Shown piece after piece: positions 17,395 to 26,039 of a DNA stretch of 64,000 nucleotides. This DNA is from Hyphomicrobium_A sp963722495 (GTDB lineage Bacteria > Pseudomonadota > Alphaproteobacteria > Rhizobiales > Hyphomicrobiaceae): NCBI GenBank assembly GCA_963722495.1, contig CAVRND010000005.1:62001-126000 (forward strand). The letters are read 5' to 3'. The first letter of the stretch is position 1. Each line of letters starts with the position of its first letter. The translations under genes were made by a program, and so were the position numbers. The notes beneath the pieces were generated by a model. That model was not told the origin of the DNA, did no database searches, and saw nothing but the letters and a program-made list of their open reading frames with translations.

Positions 17395-19725
17395 GTGTCA
17401 CGACCAGCGCGGGACGGAAGCGACGTGCAAGACTGGTTATTCAAGCGCGGGCGCCGGGAACGGGTCGTCGATTGGCTCGGTCTCGATTCCAAGATCGACT
17501 CGACGCTCGCCGAGACGTGGGCGCGGTTCCGCGATGTCTGGAACGCCGGCACCAGCTTCTTCGCCCGTTTCAGGCTGACCGGCTGGAAGCGTTTGCTCAA
17601 CGAGGCCGCCTCCGAGGGGCTGACGCTCGGCGCCGGCGGCTTCGTCGTCATGTTGGCGCTCGCCATTCCGGCCTTCCACGAATTCAACGAGGGCAAGTTC
17701 CTCACTGGCCAGTACGCCGTGAAGTTCCTCGATCAGAACGGCAACGAGATCGGCAAGCGCGGCATCCTGCATAACGACGCGGTGCCGCTCGACGATATTC
17801 CCGATGCGCTGGTGAAGGCCGCGCTCGCCACCGAGGACCGCCGCTTCTTCGAACACTGGGGCATCGACGTCTACGGCACCGCCCGCGCGCTGGCCACCAA
17901 CCTGCAGGCCAACGAGGTGGTGCAGGGCGGCTCGTCCATCACGCAGCAGGTGGCGAAGAACCTCTTCCTCTCCTCCGAGCGCTCGTTCCAGCGCAAGATC
18001 AAGGAGGCGTTCCTCGCCCTGCTGCTCGAGAGCCGCTTCTCCAAGCGCGACATCCTGAAGCTCTACTTCGACCGCGCCTACATGGGCGGCGGCGCCTTCG
18101 GCGTGGAAGCGGCTTCGCAATTCTATTTCGGCAAGTCGGTGCGGCAGATCAATCTGGCCGAGGCCGCGATGCTTGCCGGTCTGTTCAAGGCGCCGACCAA
18201 ATACGCCCCGCACGTCAACCTCCCGGCTTCGCGCGCCCGGACCAACGAGGTGCTCAACAACCTCGTCGAATCCGGCTTCTTCACCGCGGGGCAGGTGCAC
18301 TGGGCGCGCGTGCATCCGGCCAAGACGATCGAGAATCGCAATCCCAACAGCCCCGACTGGTTCCTCGACTGGGCCTTCGAAGAGGTGCAGCGCATTGCGG
18401 CCGGCCGCGGCAGCTTCGTGCTCACCGCGCGCACCACCGTCGACCTCAACATGCAGAAGGCGACCGACGAGGCGCTCGGCTCGGCGCTGCGCCAGTATCG
18501 CGGCAACCGCATCGGCAGCGGCGCCATCGTGCTGATGGAGACGGACGGCGCCGTGCGCGCCCTGACCGGCGGTCCAGATTACGGTGAAAGCCAGTTCAAC
18601 CGCGCCACGCACGCCAAGCGCCAGCCCGGCTCCTCGTTCAAGATCTATGTCTACGCCGCCGCGCTCGAGAACGGCTATACGCCGACCACGCAGGTGCGTG
18701 ACGCCTCGCGCAGCTGCGGCCGCTGGCACCCGCAGAACTACGGCGGCAGCCACGGCGGCGGCGGGCGCATGCCAATGTGGATGGCGCTCGCCAAGTCGAT
18801 GAACACGGTGGCGGCGGAGCTGTCGTTCGCCGTCGGCCGCGACAAGGTGATCGAATTGACGCGCCGCGTCGGCATCAGCGGCATCCGCAAGACGTGCTCG
18901 ATGGCGCTCGGCGACTACGGCATCAGCCCGCTCGAGCACGCCGGCGGCGCCGCCACCTTCGCCAACGGCGGCCGGCTGGCCAAGCCGTACGCCATCCTCG
19001 ATCTCGTCTCATCCAAGGGCGATCTCGTCTACAGCCGCGATCGTGACGAGCCGGAAGCCCCGCAAGTTGTCGACCGCAAGGTGGCCGAGGGCCTCAACTG
19101 GATGATGAACAAGGTCGTCACCGAGGGCACCGGACAGCGGGCGCAACTCGATTTCACCAACGTCTCCGGCAAGACGGGCACCTCGACGGGTCCCAAGGAC
19201 GCCTGGTTCATCGGCTTCACCGGCAAGTACGTCGGCGCGGTGTGGCTCGGCAACGACGATAACCGTCCGATGTCGGGCGGCACGACCGGCGGCGTATTCG
19301 CTTCGCCGGTGTGGCACTCGTTCATGTCCGTGGTGCATACCGACATGAACATCCCCACCATCCCGGGCCTGCCGCCGCATCCGGTGCAAGTCGCCGAGCA
19401 GCAGCGCATCGCCGCCCTCCACCCCGAAGGCGCTGCGGCTGACCCGGCGCAAGCGCAGAAAACTACGTCGAGCTTGATGTCGGATCAGACCCGCGAAGCT
19501 TTGCGCAAGACGGCGCAAGCGTTGCGCAAAGCCGGCGGCATCGCCGAGCCGCCGCCCCCAACGGCGCCGACCAACACCGGCACGAACCCGACAAAACCGC
19601 GCGCTCCCGCCCCGCCGAGCAAGAAGGCCGATGGTACGTTGCCCGGCACCAACGATCAGCGCCGTGCAACCCTAGGCGCCACGCAACCGCCGCTAGATGG
19701 AACACCGCCACGTGCTGTCCCATAG
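17395..19725 (+). CDS. Class A penicillin-binding protein (PBP1A-type transglycosylase/transpeptidase)
   Basis: Bifunctional peptidoglycan synthase in the inner membrane, 776 residues, intact frame. A cytoplasmic head precedes one membrane helix (GGFVVMLALAIPAF). The GT51 domain has catalytic Glu147 in ATEDRRFFEHWGIDVYG and QGGSSITQQVAKNL. The transpeptidase domain has SxxK at Ser413 (GSSFK), SxN at Ser468 (KSMN) and KTGTS from Lys593. A Pro/Ala-rich tail of about 100 residues follows. The start is GTG at 17395; GTG at 17425 is an alternative. Upstream CtrA and DnaA boxes suggest cell-cycle control. Confidence 0.95.
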   Translation: MSRPARDGSDVQDWLFKRGRRERVVDWLGLDSKIDSTLAETWARFRDVWNAGTSFFARFRLTGWKRLLNEAASEGLTLGAGGFVVMLALAIPAFHEFNEGKFLTGQYAVKFLDQNGNEIGKRGILHNDAVPLDDIPDALVKAALATEDRRFFEHWGIDVYGTARALATNLQANEVVQGGSSITQQVAKNLFLSSERSFQRKIKEAFLALLLESRFSKRDILKLYFDRAYMGGGAFGVEAASQFYFGKSVRQINLAEAAMLAGLFKAPTKYAPHVNLPASRARTNEVLNNLVESGFFTAGQVHWARVHPAKTIENRNPNSPDWFLDWAFEEVQRIAAGRGSFVLTARTTVDLNMQKATDEALGSALRQYRGNRIGSGAIVLMETDGAVRALTGGPDYGESQFNRATHAKRQPGSSFKIYVYAAALENGYTPTTQVRDASRSCGRWHPQNYGGSHGGGGRMPMWMALAKSMNTVAAELSFAVGRDKVIELTRRVGISGIRKTCSMALGDYGISPLEHAGGAATFANGGRLAKPYAILDLVSSKGDLVYSRDRDEPEAPQVVDRKVAEGLNWMMNKVVTEGTGQRAQLDFTNVSGKTGTSTGPKDAWFIGFTGKYVGAVWLGNDDNRPMSGGTTGGVFASPVWHSFMSVVHTDMNIPTIPGLPPHPVQVAEQQRIAALHPEGAAADPAQAQKTTSSLMSDQTREALRKTAQALRKAGGIAEPPPPTAPTNTGTNPTKPRAPAPPSKKADGTLPGTNDQRRATLGATQPPLDGTPPRAVP

Positions 19726-20365
19726 CGCTCTCTCCCCTATCAGCCTCGGCCTGCACCGGCTGCAGAAGCGTATCTCGATGCTCATCGGGATCCTCGGCGA
19801 CTGGGCGGCCTTCGTCGGCGCCGTGCTGATCCTCGGCCTCGGCACCAGCTGGTACATGATCGATGTCGGCACGCGGCTGACGACCGAGAAGCACGGCCCC
19901 TGGGTCGGCTGGACATCGTCGGGCCGCGCCGACGCAGATCCATACACGCGCGCGCATTTCGCCCGCCTCGGCACGCTGCAGCTGACCACCGAGATCGCGC
20001 TCACCTACCTCGCCTACGTCGACGGCGACGGCAACCGGCTGCACTCATCGTGCGACTACGCCGTCGAGGGACGCGAGCCCGGCAATCACTGGTGGAGCCT
20101 CACCGTCTTCAACGACCGCGGCGATCTCATCGCCAACGCGGCACAGCGGTACGCCTACACCAGCGAATCCATCGCACTGCGTCCCGACGGTACGTTCGCC
20201 GTGACACTGGCGCGCGAAGCGAGCCCCGGCAACTGGCTGCCGACAGGCGGTGCCGGCCGGCTCGCGCTGATGTTCACGACGTTCGACGCGATGACGCCCA
20301 TGATCGGCAAATCGACACCAGTGCCCAAACAATTGCCGCTCATCCGTCGGGTGCAATGCCGATGA
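19697..20365 (+). CDS. DUF1214 domain membrane protein
   Basis: 222-residue protein with an N-terminal membrane helix (GDWAAFVGAVLILGLGTSWY) and a periplasmic DUF1214 beta domain (GDLIANAAQRYAYTSESIAL, WLPTGGAGRLALMFTTFDA). The start at 19697 overlaps the end of the penicillin-binding protein gene by 29 bases; an ATG at 19778 is an alternative. It overlaps the next gene (ATGA), a DUF1214/DUF1254 pairing common in this order. Function unknown, probably envelope. Confidence 0.85.
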   Translation: MEHRHVLSHSALSPISLGLHRLQKRISMLIGILGDWAAFVGAVLILGLGTSWYMIDVGTRLTTEKHGPWVGWTSSGRADADPYTRAHFARLGTLQLTTEIALTYLAYVDGDGNRLHSSCDYAVEGREPGNHWWSLTVFNDRGDLIANAAQRYAYTSESIALRPDGTFAVTLAREASPGNWLPTGGAGRLALMFTTFDAMTPMIGKSTPVPKQLPLIRRVQCR

Positions 20366-20940
20366 AAGTTCCCGGCTTCCTCAAGAACGCCAACTGGCAG
20401 CTGATCCTCGCCGCACCCGTCGCCGCCGGAATCCTGCACATTTGCGCTACGCTGGCTGCGCCGTATCTCACGGCAGCATCCGCCTACAGCCGCCTTGCGC
20501 CGGGCCTGCCCGTCAATCGCATGCAGCTGGTCAATGTCGCCGCCCCCGGCGCCGAGCCGCTGCCGTTCATGTCCCCTGATGCGCGCTATGCGATGTGCAG
20601 TTTCGACACTTCCGGCGGCCCGGTCACCGTCGCCTCGACGCTGCCGCCCGATCTCGGATGGTCGCTCAGTGTCGTCACCCCTCAAGGCGACAACATCTAC
20701 GCCACCGCCTCGGTGCCATCGCGCCCGACACCGGTGTCAATCGTGCTTGTTCCTTCTGAGGAAGCATTCCTCGGCGTCACGCCGGAGGCGCGCGGCATCG
20801 CGCGTGATGTGCAGCCGCCGACGCCCGTCTCGGCAACGCGCGGCATCGTCGTCGTGCGTGGTCCCGATAAGGGCTTCTCATACCAGCGGCACGTCGAAGC
20901 CGTTCTCAAGGACGCGCACTGCACTGCGCGATCCTTCTGA
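20356..20940 (+). CDS. DUF1254-like membrane protein
   Basis: About 194 residues: N-terminal anchor (WQLILAAPVAAGILHICATL) and a periplasmic beta-rich domain (LPVNRMQLVNVAAPGAEPLP, YAMCSFDTSGGPVTV, GWSLSVVTPQGDNIY). Its partner upstream is DUF1214, and the pair is usually annotated DUF1214/DUF1254. Either ATG, 20356 or 20362, could start it; the second overlaps the upstream stop. Translational coupling is likely. Confidence 0.75.
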   Translation: MPMKVPGFLKNANWQLILAAPVAAGILHICATLAAPYLTAASAYSRLAPGLPVNRMQLVNVAAPGAEPLPFMSPDARYAMCSFDTSGGPVTVASTLPPDLGWSLSVVTPQGDNIYATASVPSRPTPVSIVLVPSEEAFLGVTPEARGIARDVQPPTPVSATRGIVVVRGPDKGFSYQRHVEAVLKDAHCTARSF

Positions 20941-20959
20941 CCAATCCAATGCGCTGCCC

Positions 20960-21154
20960 TTACTCTGCGAGCTCAAGCACGTCGCGGCTCGGACGGCGCT
21001 CGTCACCGGTTGCGTTGGTGACGGCGTGCCTCTCGTCCCAGTGCTCGTAACGGATGCCTGGAAATATGATGACTTCAGCCGATACGCCGATGCGCGGGCC
21101 ACTGCCCTCGCTCGATCGGAACTCTGGGGTACGAAAGCTGAGTATCTGTGCCAT
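20960..21154 (-). CDS. Small conserved Hyphomicrobiales protein
   Basis: 64-residue protein opening MAQILSFRTPEFRSSEGS and containing AEVIIFPGIRYEHWDE, a short pattern I associate with small proteins of unknown function in rhizobial genomes. Cytosolic, no motif of known activity. The rest of the 20941-21283 gap shows nothing else. Confidence 0.6.
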   Translation of the reverse strand: MAQILSFRTPEFRSSEGSGPRIGVSAEVIIFPGIRYEHWDERHAVTNATGDERRPSRDVLELAE

Positions 21155-21283
21155 GCGCTTCCCCCGTACATGGCGGCCCTCGATTCGCTCGCGCCGTCAA
21201 GTCTTGTCGGCACGAGCCGTGAGAATCACAGTGTACAAGTTGGCGGCGACGGACGTTACCGAAGCGTTAAGCGCGCAATCCGG

Positions 21284-21637
21284 TTAGTCGGACCCTGTGA
21301 CAATACTGTCATCGAGGAAATGGCGCCCCTTGCGGTCCTCGACCTCGATCAGCCAGAGGTCGGAATCGAACTTCGCTTCGCGCTCCAGAATGGCGTCGGC
21401 CTTTTCCGTTGCGGCGTCCTGCGGGGACAGAAGCGAGATCCATCGGCGGTCGCTCTCGGCGCCGTCGAGCCCGGCGGGTGCGGGACCAAACAGCAGACAG
21501 GTACCGTCGAGGCGATCGATCTTGATGAAGATCGCGCCGGCGTCGTCGTCGCCATGACGCACAACGACGGCCGATGCACCTTCAACGGCACACCGGCGGA
21601 GGTAACCCTTCACCCAGAATTCAGCGCGTAGCCGCAT
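21284..21637 (-). CDS. DUF1491 family protein
   Basis: 117 residues spanning the whole DUF1491 domain: LRAEFWVKGYLRRCAVEGAS, VVVRHGDDDAGAIFIKID, LWLIEVEDRKGRHFL. A cytosolic alphaproteobacterial family of unknown function. It follows the peptidoglycan-binding gene on the same strand at 47 bases, an arrangement I recall as common in this order. Confidence 0.9.
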   Translation of the reverse strand: MRLRAEFWVKGYLRRCAVEGASAVVVRHGDDDAGAIFIKIDRLDGTCLLFGPAPAGLDGAESDRRWISLLSPQDAATEKADAILEREAKFDSDLWLIEVEDRKGRHFLDDSIVTGSD

Positions 21638-21684
21638 GCCGGCACTCTAGAGGCGGCCGTCGTCCTGGCAAGCGCGGCGGACCG

Positions 21685-22401
21685 TCAGGGTGCCGCAGCT
21701 ACGCGCCCGTCGCCGGAGAGGCGCGCCAGCCGCGAAATCAGCGGCCCCGATACGCGCCCGGTTTCATTCAGCGCCTGGTCGCCTTCGAAGGCGCGGATGG
21801 CACGCGTGGTATCCGGCGTCATCCGGCCGTTGGCGATGCCGGCCTTGTAGCCGAGCTTCAGCAGCGAACGCTGCACGGAGCGGATCACATCCTGTGCCTC
21901 CGCCGTCTCGGGCTTGGCGCTCTTGGCACCGGGCTTGCCCCCCTCGCCGAGGATGATCGCCTTGAGCAGCTCCTGGCTCGGCCGCGCGGTCAGCGGCAGC
22001 CCGCGATCGTGCTCGAAGGCGAGGATGGCGCCGCGGGTCATCACGCCGGCGACGCCGTCGCGCGCCCCCGTCTCGTAGCCGCGGATCTGCAGCTCGCGCT
22101 GTACGGCGCGTGTCACTTCCGTCTGGCTGGTCGATTTGTCCGGCGCACTCGCCGCCGCGAGCGCCGAAAGGTCGAGGCCTTTTTTCGGCGACGTCGGCTC
22201 GCGCACCGGATGTCCGATCGATCCGGTGTCTCCGAACTCCGCCGCTTCGATAGCCGCGATGTTCCAGGCCTCGCTCGCGCTCACTTGGGCGACGACTCCC
22301 CGCCCGCTCGATTGCATGAAGAAGACATTGGCCCCAACGCCCCCGGCCAATGTCAGGAAGGCAAGAAGTTGCACCGTCACCCGGTTCGGCAGCATGACCA
22401 C
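21685..22401 (-). CDS. Membrane-anchored protein with two peptidoglycan-binding domains
   Basis: 238 residues. N-terminal anchor (VTVQLLAFLTLAGGVGANVFF), a linker, then two PG_binding_1 repeats at about 95-140 (EVTRAVQRELQIRGYETGA) and 165-225 (VIRSVQRSLLKLGYKAGIAN). No catalytic domain, so it probably holds or senses the wall. Same strand as and upstream of the DUF1491 gene. The start may be the third codon. Confidence 0.85.
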   Translation of the reverse strand: MVMLPNRVTVQLLAFLTLAGGVGANVFFMQSSGRGVVAQVSASEAWNIAAIEAAEFGDTGSIGHPVREPTSPKKGLDLSALAAASAPDKSTSQTEVTRAVQRELQIRGYETGARDGVAGVMTRGAILAFEHDRGLPLTARPSQELLKAIILGEGGKPGAKSAKPETAEAQDVIRSVQRSLLKLGYKAGIANGRMTPDTTRAIRAFEGDQALNETGRVSGPLISRLARLSGDGRVAAAP

Positions 22402-22637
22402 ACCCCTACGCGCCGCTTACTATATTCGGGCACTATGCAATCGAGGACGTAAACGATCGCTTAACTCTCGTTGACAGAACCTTGCGATCGGCGGGCGCTG
22501 CCGCGCCCTCGCTTCGCCACAGACGTGTAAAAATTGCTTATATTTGAGCGCAATTTATCCGCTTGCATGAGGCAGTTTGTTGATACCGGTCTGGTATTCA
22601 GAAGGCTGGGATTGGGGACCAGGTTGGAGAAACCAAC

Positions 22638-22994
22638 ATGTCCATTTTGAAGATTGGCATCCTTGTCGCTGTCGTTGTCGCCGTGCTTCCGGCCGACCGC
22701 GCGCAGCAAGCCGCACTCTATGATCGCGCCGCCACGGCCGTCCATTGGACCGCGACGTTCTGCGATCGCAACGGTCCGGCGTGCGAGCGCGCCGGCATCG
22801 TATGGTCCGGCTTCGTCGAGAAAGCGAAGTTCGGCGCCGCCATGGCCTACGAGCTCGCCATGAAGCAGAGCGACCGCGACGTGGCCCAGAGCCGCAGCCT
22901 GATCGAGCCGACAGTCGATATGACCCCGCGCGGGACGCTGCGGGCCGATGACCTCGAGCCGGTTTGGCGCGGCGCTTCCCGCGGCGGCATCTAG
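22638..22994 (+). CDS. DUF5330 family protein
   Basis: 118 residues: hydrophobic N-terminus (SILKIGILVAVVVAVLP), then QQAALYDRAATAVHWTATFC and GPACERAGIVWSGFVEKAKF, a match to DUF5330 of Hyphomicrobiales. Two cysteines are spaced for a disulphide, suggesting a periplasmic location. The ATG at 22638 is preceded by a weak GGAGAAACC site. Function unknown. Confidence 0.85.
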   Translation: MSILKIGILVAVVVAVLPADRAQQAALYDRAATAVHWTATFCDRNGPACERAGIVWSGFVEKAKFGAAMAYELAMKQSDRDVAQSRSLIEPTVDMTPRGTLRADDLEPVWRGASRGGI

Positions 22995-23022
22995 GTTCGA
23001 AACACTTCACCACGCACTGCGC

Positions 23023-23047
23023 GGGCCGGCGCTCCCACGCCGGCCCT
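23023..23047 (+). terminator. Hairpin after the DUF5330 gene
   Basis: GGGCCGGCG at 23023-23031 pairs perfectly with CGCCGGCCC at 23039-23047 across a short loop. There is no clear T-run, so it is a hairpin-only candidate terminator. Confidence 0.5.
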
Positions 23048-23114
23048 TGCGCATTAGCCTTCTGGCAACCTATGTGAACAACAGACGCCGCCCAGCCAGG
23101 AAAGGCGAACCGAC

Positions 23115-23552
23115 TTGCCGACACTCTCGGAAATCAGCGCCGATTTCGCCCTGCTCGACGATTGGGAGGATCGTTACCGCTATGTGATCGAGCTCGGCCG
23201 GACGCTGGCGCCCCTTCCAGATGCGTTGCGGACCGACGAGAACAAGGTGCGCGGCTGCGCCAGTCAGGTATGGCTGGCGACGGATATCAAGCGCGGAGGC
23301 GGTGAGCCGGAATTCACCTTTGTCGCCGACAGCGATGCTCACATCGTGCGCGGCCTGATCGCCATCTTGTTCGCGATCTACAATGGTCGTCCCCTGGATG
23401 AGGTGCTGGAGATCAATCCCGATCCCGTCTTTGGCGATCTCGGCCTCAAGGAGCACCTGACGCCGCAGCGCTCCAACGGCCTTGCCTCCATGGTGTCGCG
23501 CATCCGCGCCGATGCTTCCGCGGCCAATGCGCATGGTGTGGCGGCCAGTTAG
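23115..23552 (+). CDS. sufE: Cysteine desulfurase sulfur acceptor SufE
   Basis: Carries persulfide sulfur from SufS to the SufBCD scaffold. 145 residues with FALLDDWEDRYRYVIELGR, the acceptor Cys48 in DENKVRGCASQVW, and GLIAILFAIYNGR. The start is TTG at 23115 after an AGGAAAGGCG site. It converges with and overlaps the next gene's end by four bases. No other suf gene is in the window. Confidence 0.95.
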   Translation: MPTLSEISADFALLDDWEDRYRYVIELGRTLAPLPDALRTDENKVRGCASQVWLATDIKRGGGEPEFTFVADSDAHIVRGLIAILFAIYNGRPLDEVLEINPDPVFGDLGLKEHLTPQRSNGLASMVSRIRADASAANAHGVAAS

Positions 23553-24121
23553 ACGGGTTCCTCCGGCGCCTCGAACAGCGGACGATAGTCCTCGCTGCCC
23601 CAGTGACGCACTGTCGTTGCCCTTGCTCTCGGTTGCACCTGCGTTTCCAAACCATAGTGGCGGGCCAGAGCCGACAGCGCCAGCTGCAACACGATCTTCG
23701 CCGATCGCTGCGGCCAGCCGGCGGCGCGCTCCGCCTCCTCCAGCCCTTTCAGGTGGCAGCACACGTCGATGAGGACGCCGCACAACTCTGGCCCGACCGC
23801 ACCGAGCGCCCGGCGCACCCGCTCGCCGGCAGCGGCCGCGTTATCGAGCATGTCGACGCCGGCGTTGCGCGCAGCACCATAGCGCCGTCCGCGCTGCGAT
23901 GGCGCTTCCGACGACCAGTTCATCGTCGTGCGTGGCGTCATCTGCGCGAACCAGAAGTCCGCGCGCAAACGCTCGCCCGCATCGAACTGCGTTTGCGAGA
24001 TCATCGCTTCGCCGCTGCGGTCCTTGCGCCGCCGCAGCCACGCGATCGGGCTCTCGTCGGCATTGATGGTTCCCGCCGCGCGCGGCGATGCCGCCCGCGC
24101 CTTCGCGCTCGGTGCTGACAT
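23549..24121 (-). CDS. DUF6456 domain protein, putative regulator
   Basis: 190 residues: disordered basic N-terminus, then INADESPIAWLRRRKDRSGE, FDAGERLRADFWFAQMTPRT and a helical C-terminal half (CGVLIDVCCHLKGLEEAERA). Matches the DUF6456 family found as regulator-like proteins in Hyphomicrobiales. It starts six bases after the DnaA-like HTH gene, so the two form an operon. Molecular function unknown. Confidence 0.8.
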   Translation of the reverse strand: MSAPSAKARAASPRAAGTINADESPIAWLRRRKDRSGEAMISQTQFDAGERLRADFWFAQMTPRTTMNWSSEAPSQRGRRYGAARNAGVDMLDNAAAAGERVRRALGAVGPELCGVLIDVCCHLKGLEEAERAAGWPQRSAKIVLQLALSALARHYGLETQVQPRARATTVRHWGSEDYRPLFEAPEEPV

Positions 24122-24127
24122 GCTGCC

Positions 24128-24526
24128 TCAGCGTGCTGGATTGATCTGCATATACGGCCGCCGCGTCAGCGCCGGGACGGCCCACTCGAGCAGGTCGAGC
24201 GCGCGGTCGAAGATGGGGTCGTCGCGCCGGTCCTCGATGACGCCGCAGGCATGCGCGACGGTGGTGCGATCGCGCTCGAACAGCCGGCCGGTCTCGGTGA
24301 GCGACAGCCCGCAGCCGACGTGCGCCAGGTACATCGCTACTTGCCGCGCCAGCGCCACCTTGGCGCGCCCGCGCGTCGTCCGCCGCAGATCCTTGTAGGC
24401 GATACCAAAAACCTGAACGACAGCTTGCTCGATGGCCTCGCGCGGGACAGACGGCCGCATGAAGCATCGGCGCTGCGAAACGGCGTCGTGAGGATGGCGT
24501 GCGAACGTTTGCAACATTTGCGTCAC
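24128..24526 (-). CDS. DnaA C-terminal-like helix-turn-helix protein
   Basis: 132 residues. The region LARQVAMYLAHVGCGLSLTE, GRLFERDRTTVAHACGVIED has the layout of the DnaA domain IV DNA-binding motif (ARQ-x-A-x-YL; G-RDHTTV-A), without any ATPase domain. Such a protein could compete at DnaA boxes or act as a transcription factor; this is inference. Operon with the DUF6456 gene. Confidence 0.8.
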   Translation of the reverse strand: MTQMLQTFARHPHDAVSQRRCFMRPSVPREAIEQAVVQVFGIAYKDLRRTTRGRAKVALARQVAMYLAHVGCGLSLTETGRLFERDRTTVAHACGVIEDRRDDPIFDRALDLLEWAVPALTRRPYMQINPAR

Positions 24527-24706
24527 TCTCGGTGAAACGGCGTGGCGGGTTTCTTCTTGCCGTTGATCCTACGGGCGAAGCGCTACTCCTTGGTGTGCAA
24601 ACTATCCGGCGCGTGAACGGAGGGGATAAGTCGCGGCGCAGCGAAGAAATCCTCGTGGCAATTCGCGATGCGAAAGTTGCGGCTTCCTTTCGGAGCCGGG
24701 AACTAC

Positions 24707-25006
24707 ATGTCCATGCGAAATGCGATCGAATGCGGCGCCTCGTCGGCAGCCGGTTATCAGCGCGTCCGCGACCTGCCGAAACTTCTGCCGCTATGGCCGC
24801 ACGAAATGGCGGTCGCCGGTGCCGGCGACCACGCCCGCCTTCTCGCCCGCATGCGCCGCGCGCTGCGCATCGAACGGCAACGCGGCATCGCCGGGCATTG
24901 GGCATACGATCTTGCGCGGCACGCGCAATTGCTTCGCGCCTACCGCGCCGAGACGGCGGATTATCTGCAACGGGTTAAAGGAAGAGGGTGCGCGTCGAAA
25001 GATTGA
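24707..25006 (+). CDS. Conserved hypothetical protein
   Basis: About 99 residues from the ATG at 24707 (frame open from 24668). Basic, helical: YQRVRDLPKLLPLWPHEMAV, RMRRALRIERQRGIAGHWAY, DLARHAQLLRAYRAE. I recall similar uncharacterised proteins near mucR in this order but no function. Convergent with mucR, five bases apart. Confidence 0.65.
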   Translation: MSMRNAIECGASSAAGYQRVRDLPKLLPLWPHEMAVAGAGDHARLLARMRRALRIERQRGIAGHWAYDLARHAQLLRAYRAETADYLQRVKGRGCASKD

Positions 25007-25010
25007 CGAC

Positions 25011-25421
25011 CTATTTCCCTTCGCGGCGCGTGCCGAGGCCCATCTTCTTGGCGAGATCGGAACGGGCGCGCGCATAGTTCGGCGCTACCATCGGGTAGTC
25101 GTGCGGCAGGCCCCACTTCTCGCGGTATTCTTCCGGCGATAAGTTGTAGTGCGTGCGCAGGTGGCGCTTCAGCGACTTGAACTTCTTGCCGTCTTCCAAG
25201 CAGATCAAATAGTCGGGCATCACGGACTTCTTCACCGGCACCTTGGGCTTTTGCTCCTCGCGCTCGACGGGAGCCGCGCCACCGCTCGCGCGGCTCAATG
25301 CTGCGTGCGTCTCGCTGATCAAATGCGGCAGGTCGCTGGCGCCGACGGAGTTGTTGCTGACGTAGGCCGAGACGATCTTGGCGGTCAGCTCGACGAGTTC
25401 CGGCTGAGTTGCGTCTTCCAA
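25011..25421 (-). CDS. mucR: MucR/Ros-family zinc-finger transcriptional regulator
   Basis: 136-residue regulator of the Ros/MucR type (exopolysaccharide, motility and cell-cycle genes in alphaproteobacteria). The zinc-finger and DNA-binding core reads DYLICLEDGKKFKSLKRHLR, THYNLSPEEYREKWGLPHDY. The N-terminal oligomerisation part (LVELTAKIVSAYVSNNSV) is intact. MucR proteins are often autorepressed by H-NS-like binding to AT-rich DNA; the 570-base gap upstream is markedly more AT-rich than the surroundings. Confidence 0.95.
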   Translation of the reverse strand: MEDATQPELVELTAKIVSAYVSNNSVGASDLPHLISETHAALSRASGGAAPVEREEQKPKVPVKKSVMPDYLICLEDGKKFKSLKRHLRTHYNLSPEEYREKWGLPHDYPMVAPNYARARSDLAKKMGLGTRREGK

Positions 25422-26039
25422 TTCGTCCTCCAGTCGTGGGGTAATTCATATTTAGCAATGCAACCCGGCCCCAAACCAATCGAATACCTTCGTCGAACTA
25501 GACCTCAGCCTCGATGAACTGGTGCAACGCTGTAAGTCCGCGGTTAAGCAGTTGGATTAGTCCCGCCAATAGGTTTGGTTTCGCATCGAGCAGAAGTAAA
25601 GTCAACAAGAGCCAACTGGCTAAACTTGCTTTCGCTAATCTTGGTTGCCGACGAAGGTGCTCTGAAATTGTTTAATGGCGTTCGAGGGCCCTATCTTCAG
25701 GATCCGCCTAGATAACTTCTGTGCGCCCTAAGTGTTGACGCTTCTAAACGCCCAATAGCTGGGCCGTATTGTACTGGCGTCGCGGCTGACGATAGGTTTC
25801 GCTTTCGATGATGATCAGAATTCCTTATGCAGCCACCGCGTCTACTTCAATAAACTTTCCCTCGCGGAAAGGTTGTGGTCTGGCGGCCGTCCCCAAAGTT
25901 GACAACCCCGGCCCCTATCCCATCTGATCTGCCGCCACTCCCCCAGCAACCATTGCCGTAGAACCCCTTTGGCAGCTCGATCGTCTGCCGCAACGCTCCG
26001 CCCCCCATATTGCTCGCAGTTTCCGCGTTGGAGATATCG
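25422..26039. other. Long AT-richer intergenic region upstream of mucR and ptrB
   Basis: About 600 bases with lower GC than flanking genes and no credible coding sequence; the antisense frame at 25842-26168 looks spurious. It should contain the divergent promoters of mucR and the oligopeptidase. No hairpin, tRNA or repeat was recognised. Confidence 0.5.

Noticed and set aside
17437..18939. 500-codon leftward open frame opposite the penicillin-binding protein
   Set aside because: Antisense shadow; the sense strand has all catalytic motifs of a class A PBP.
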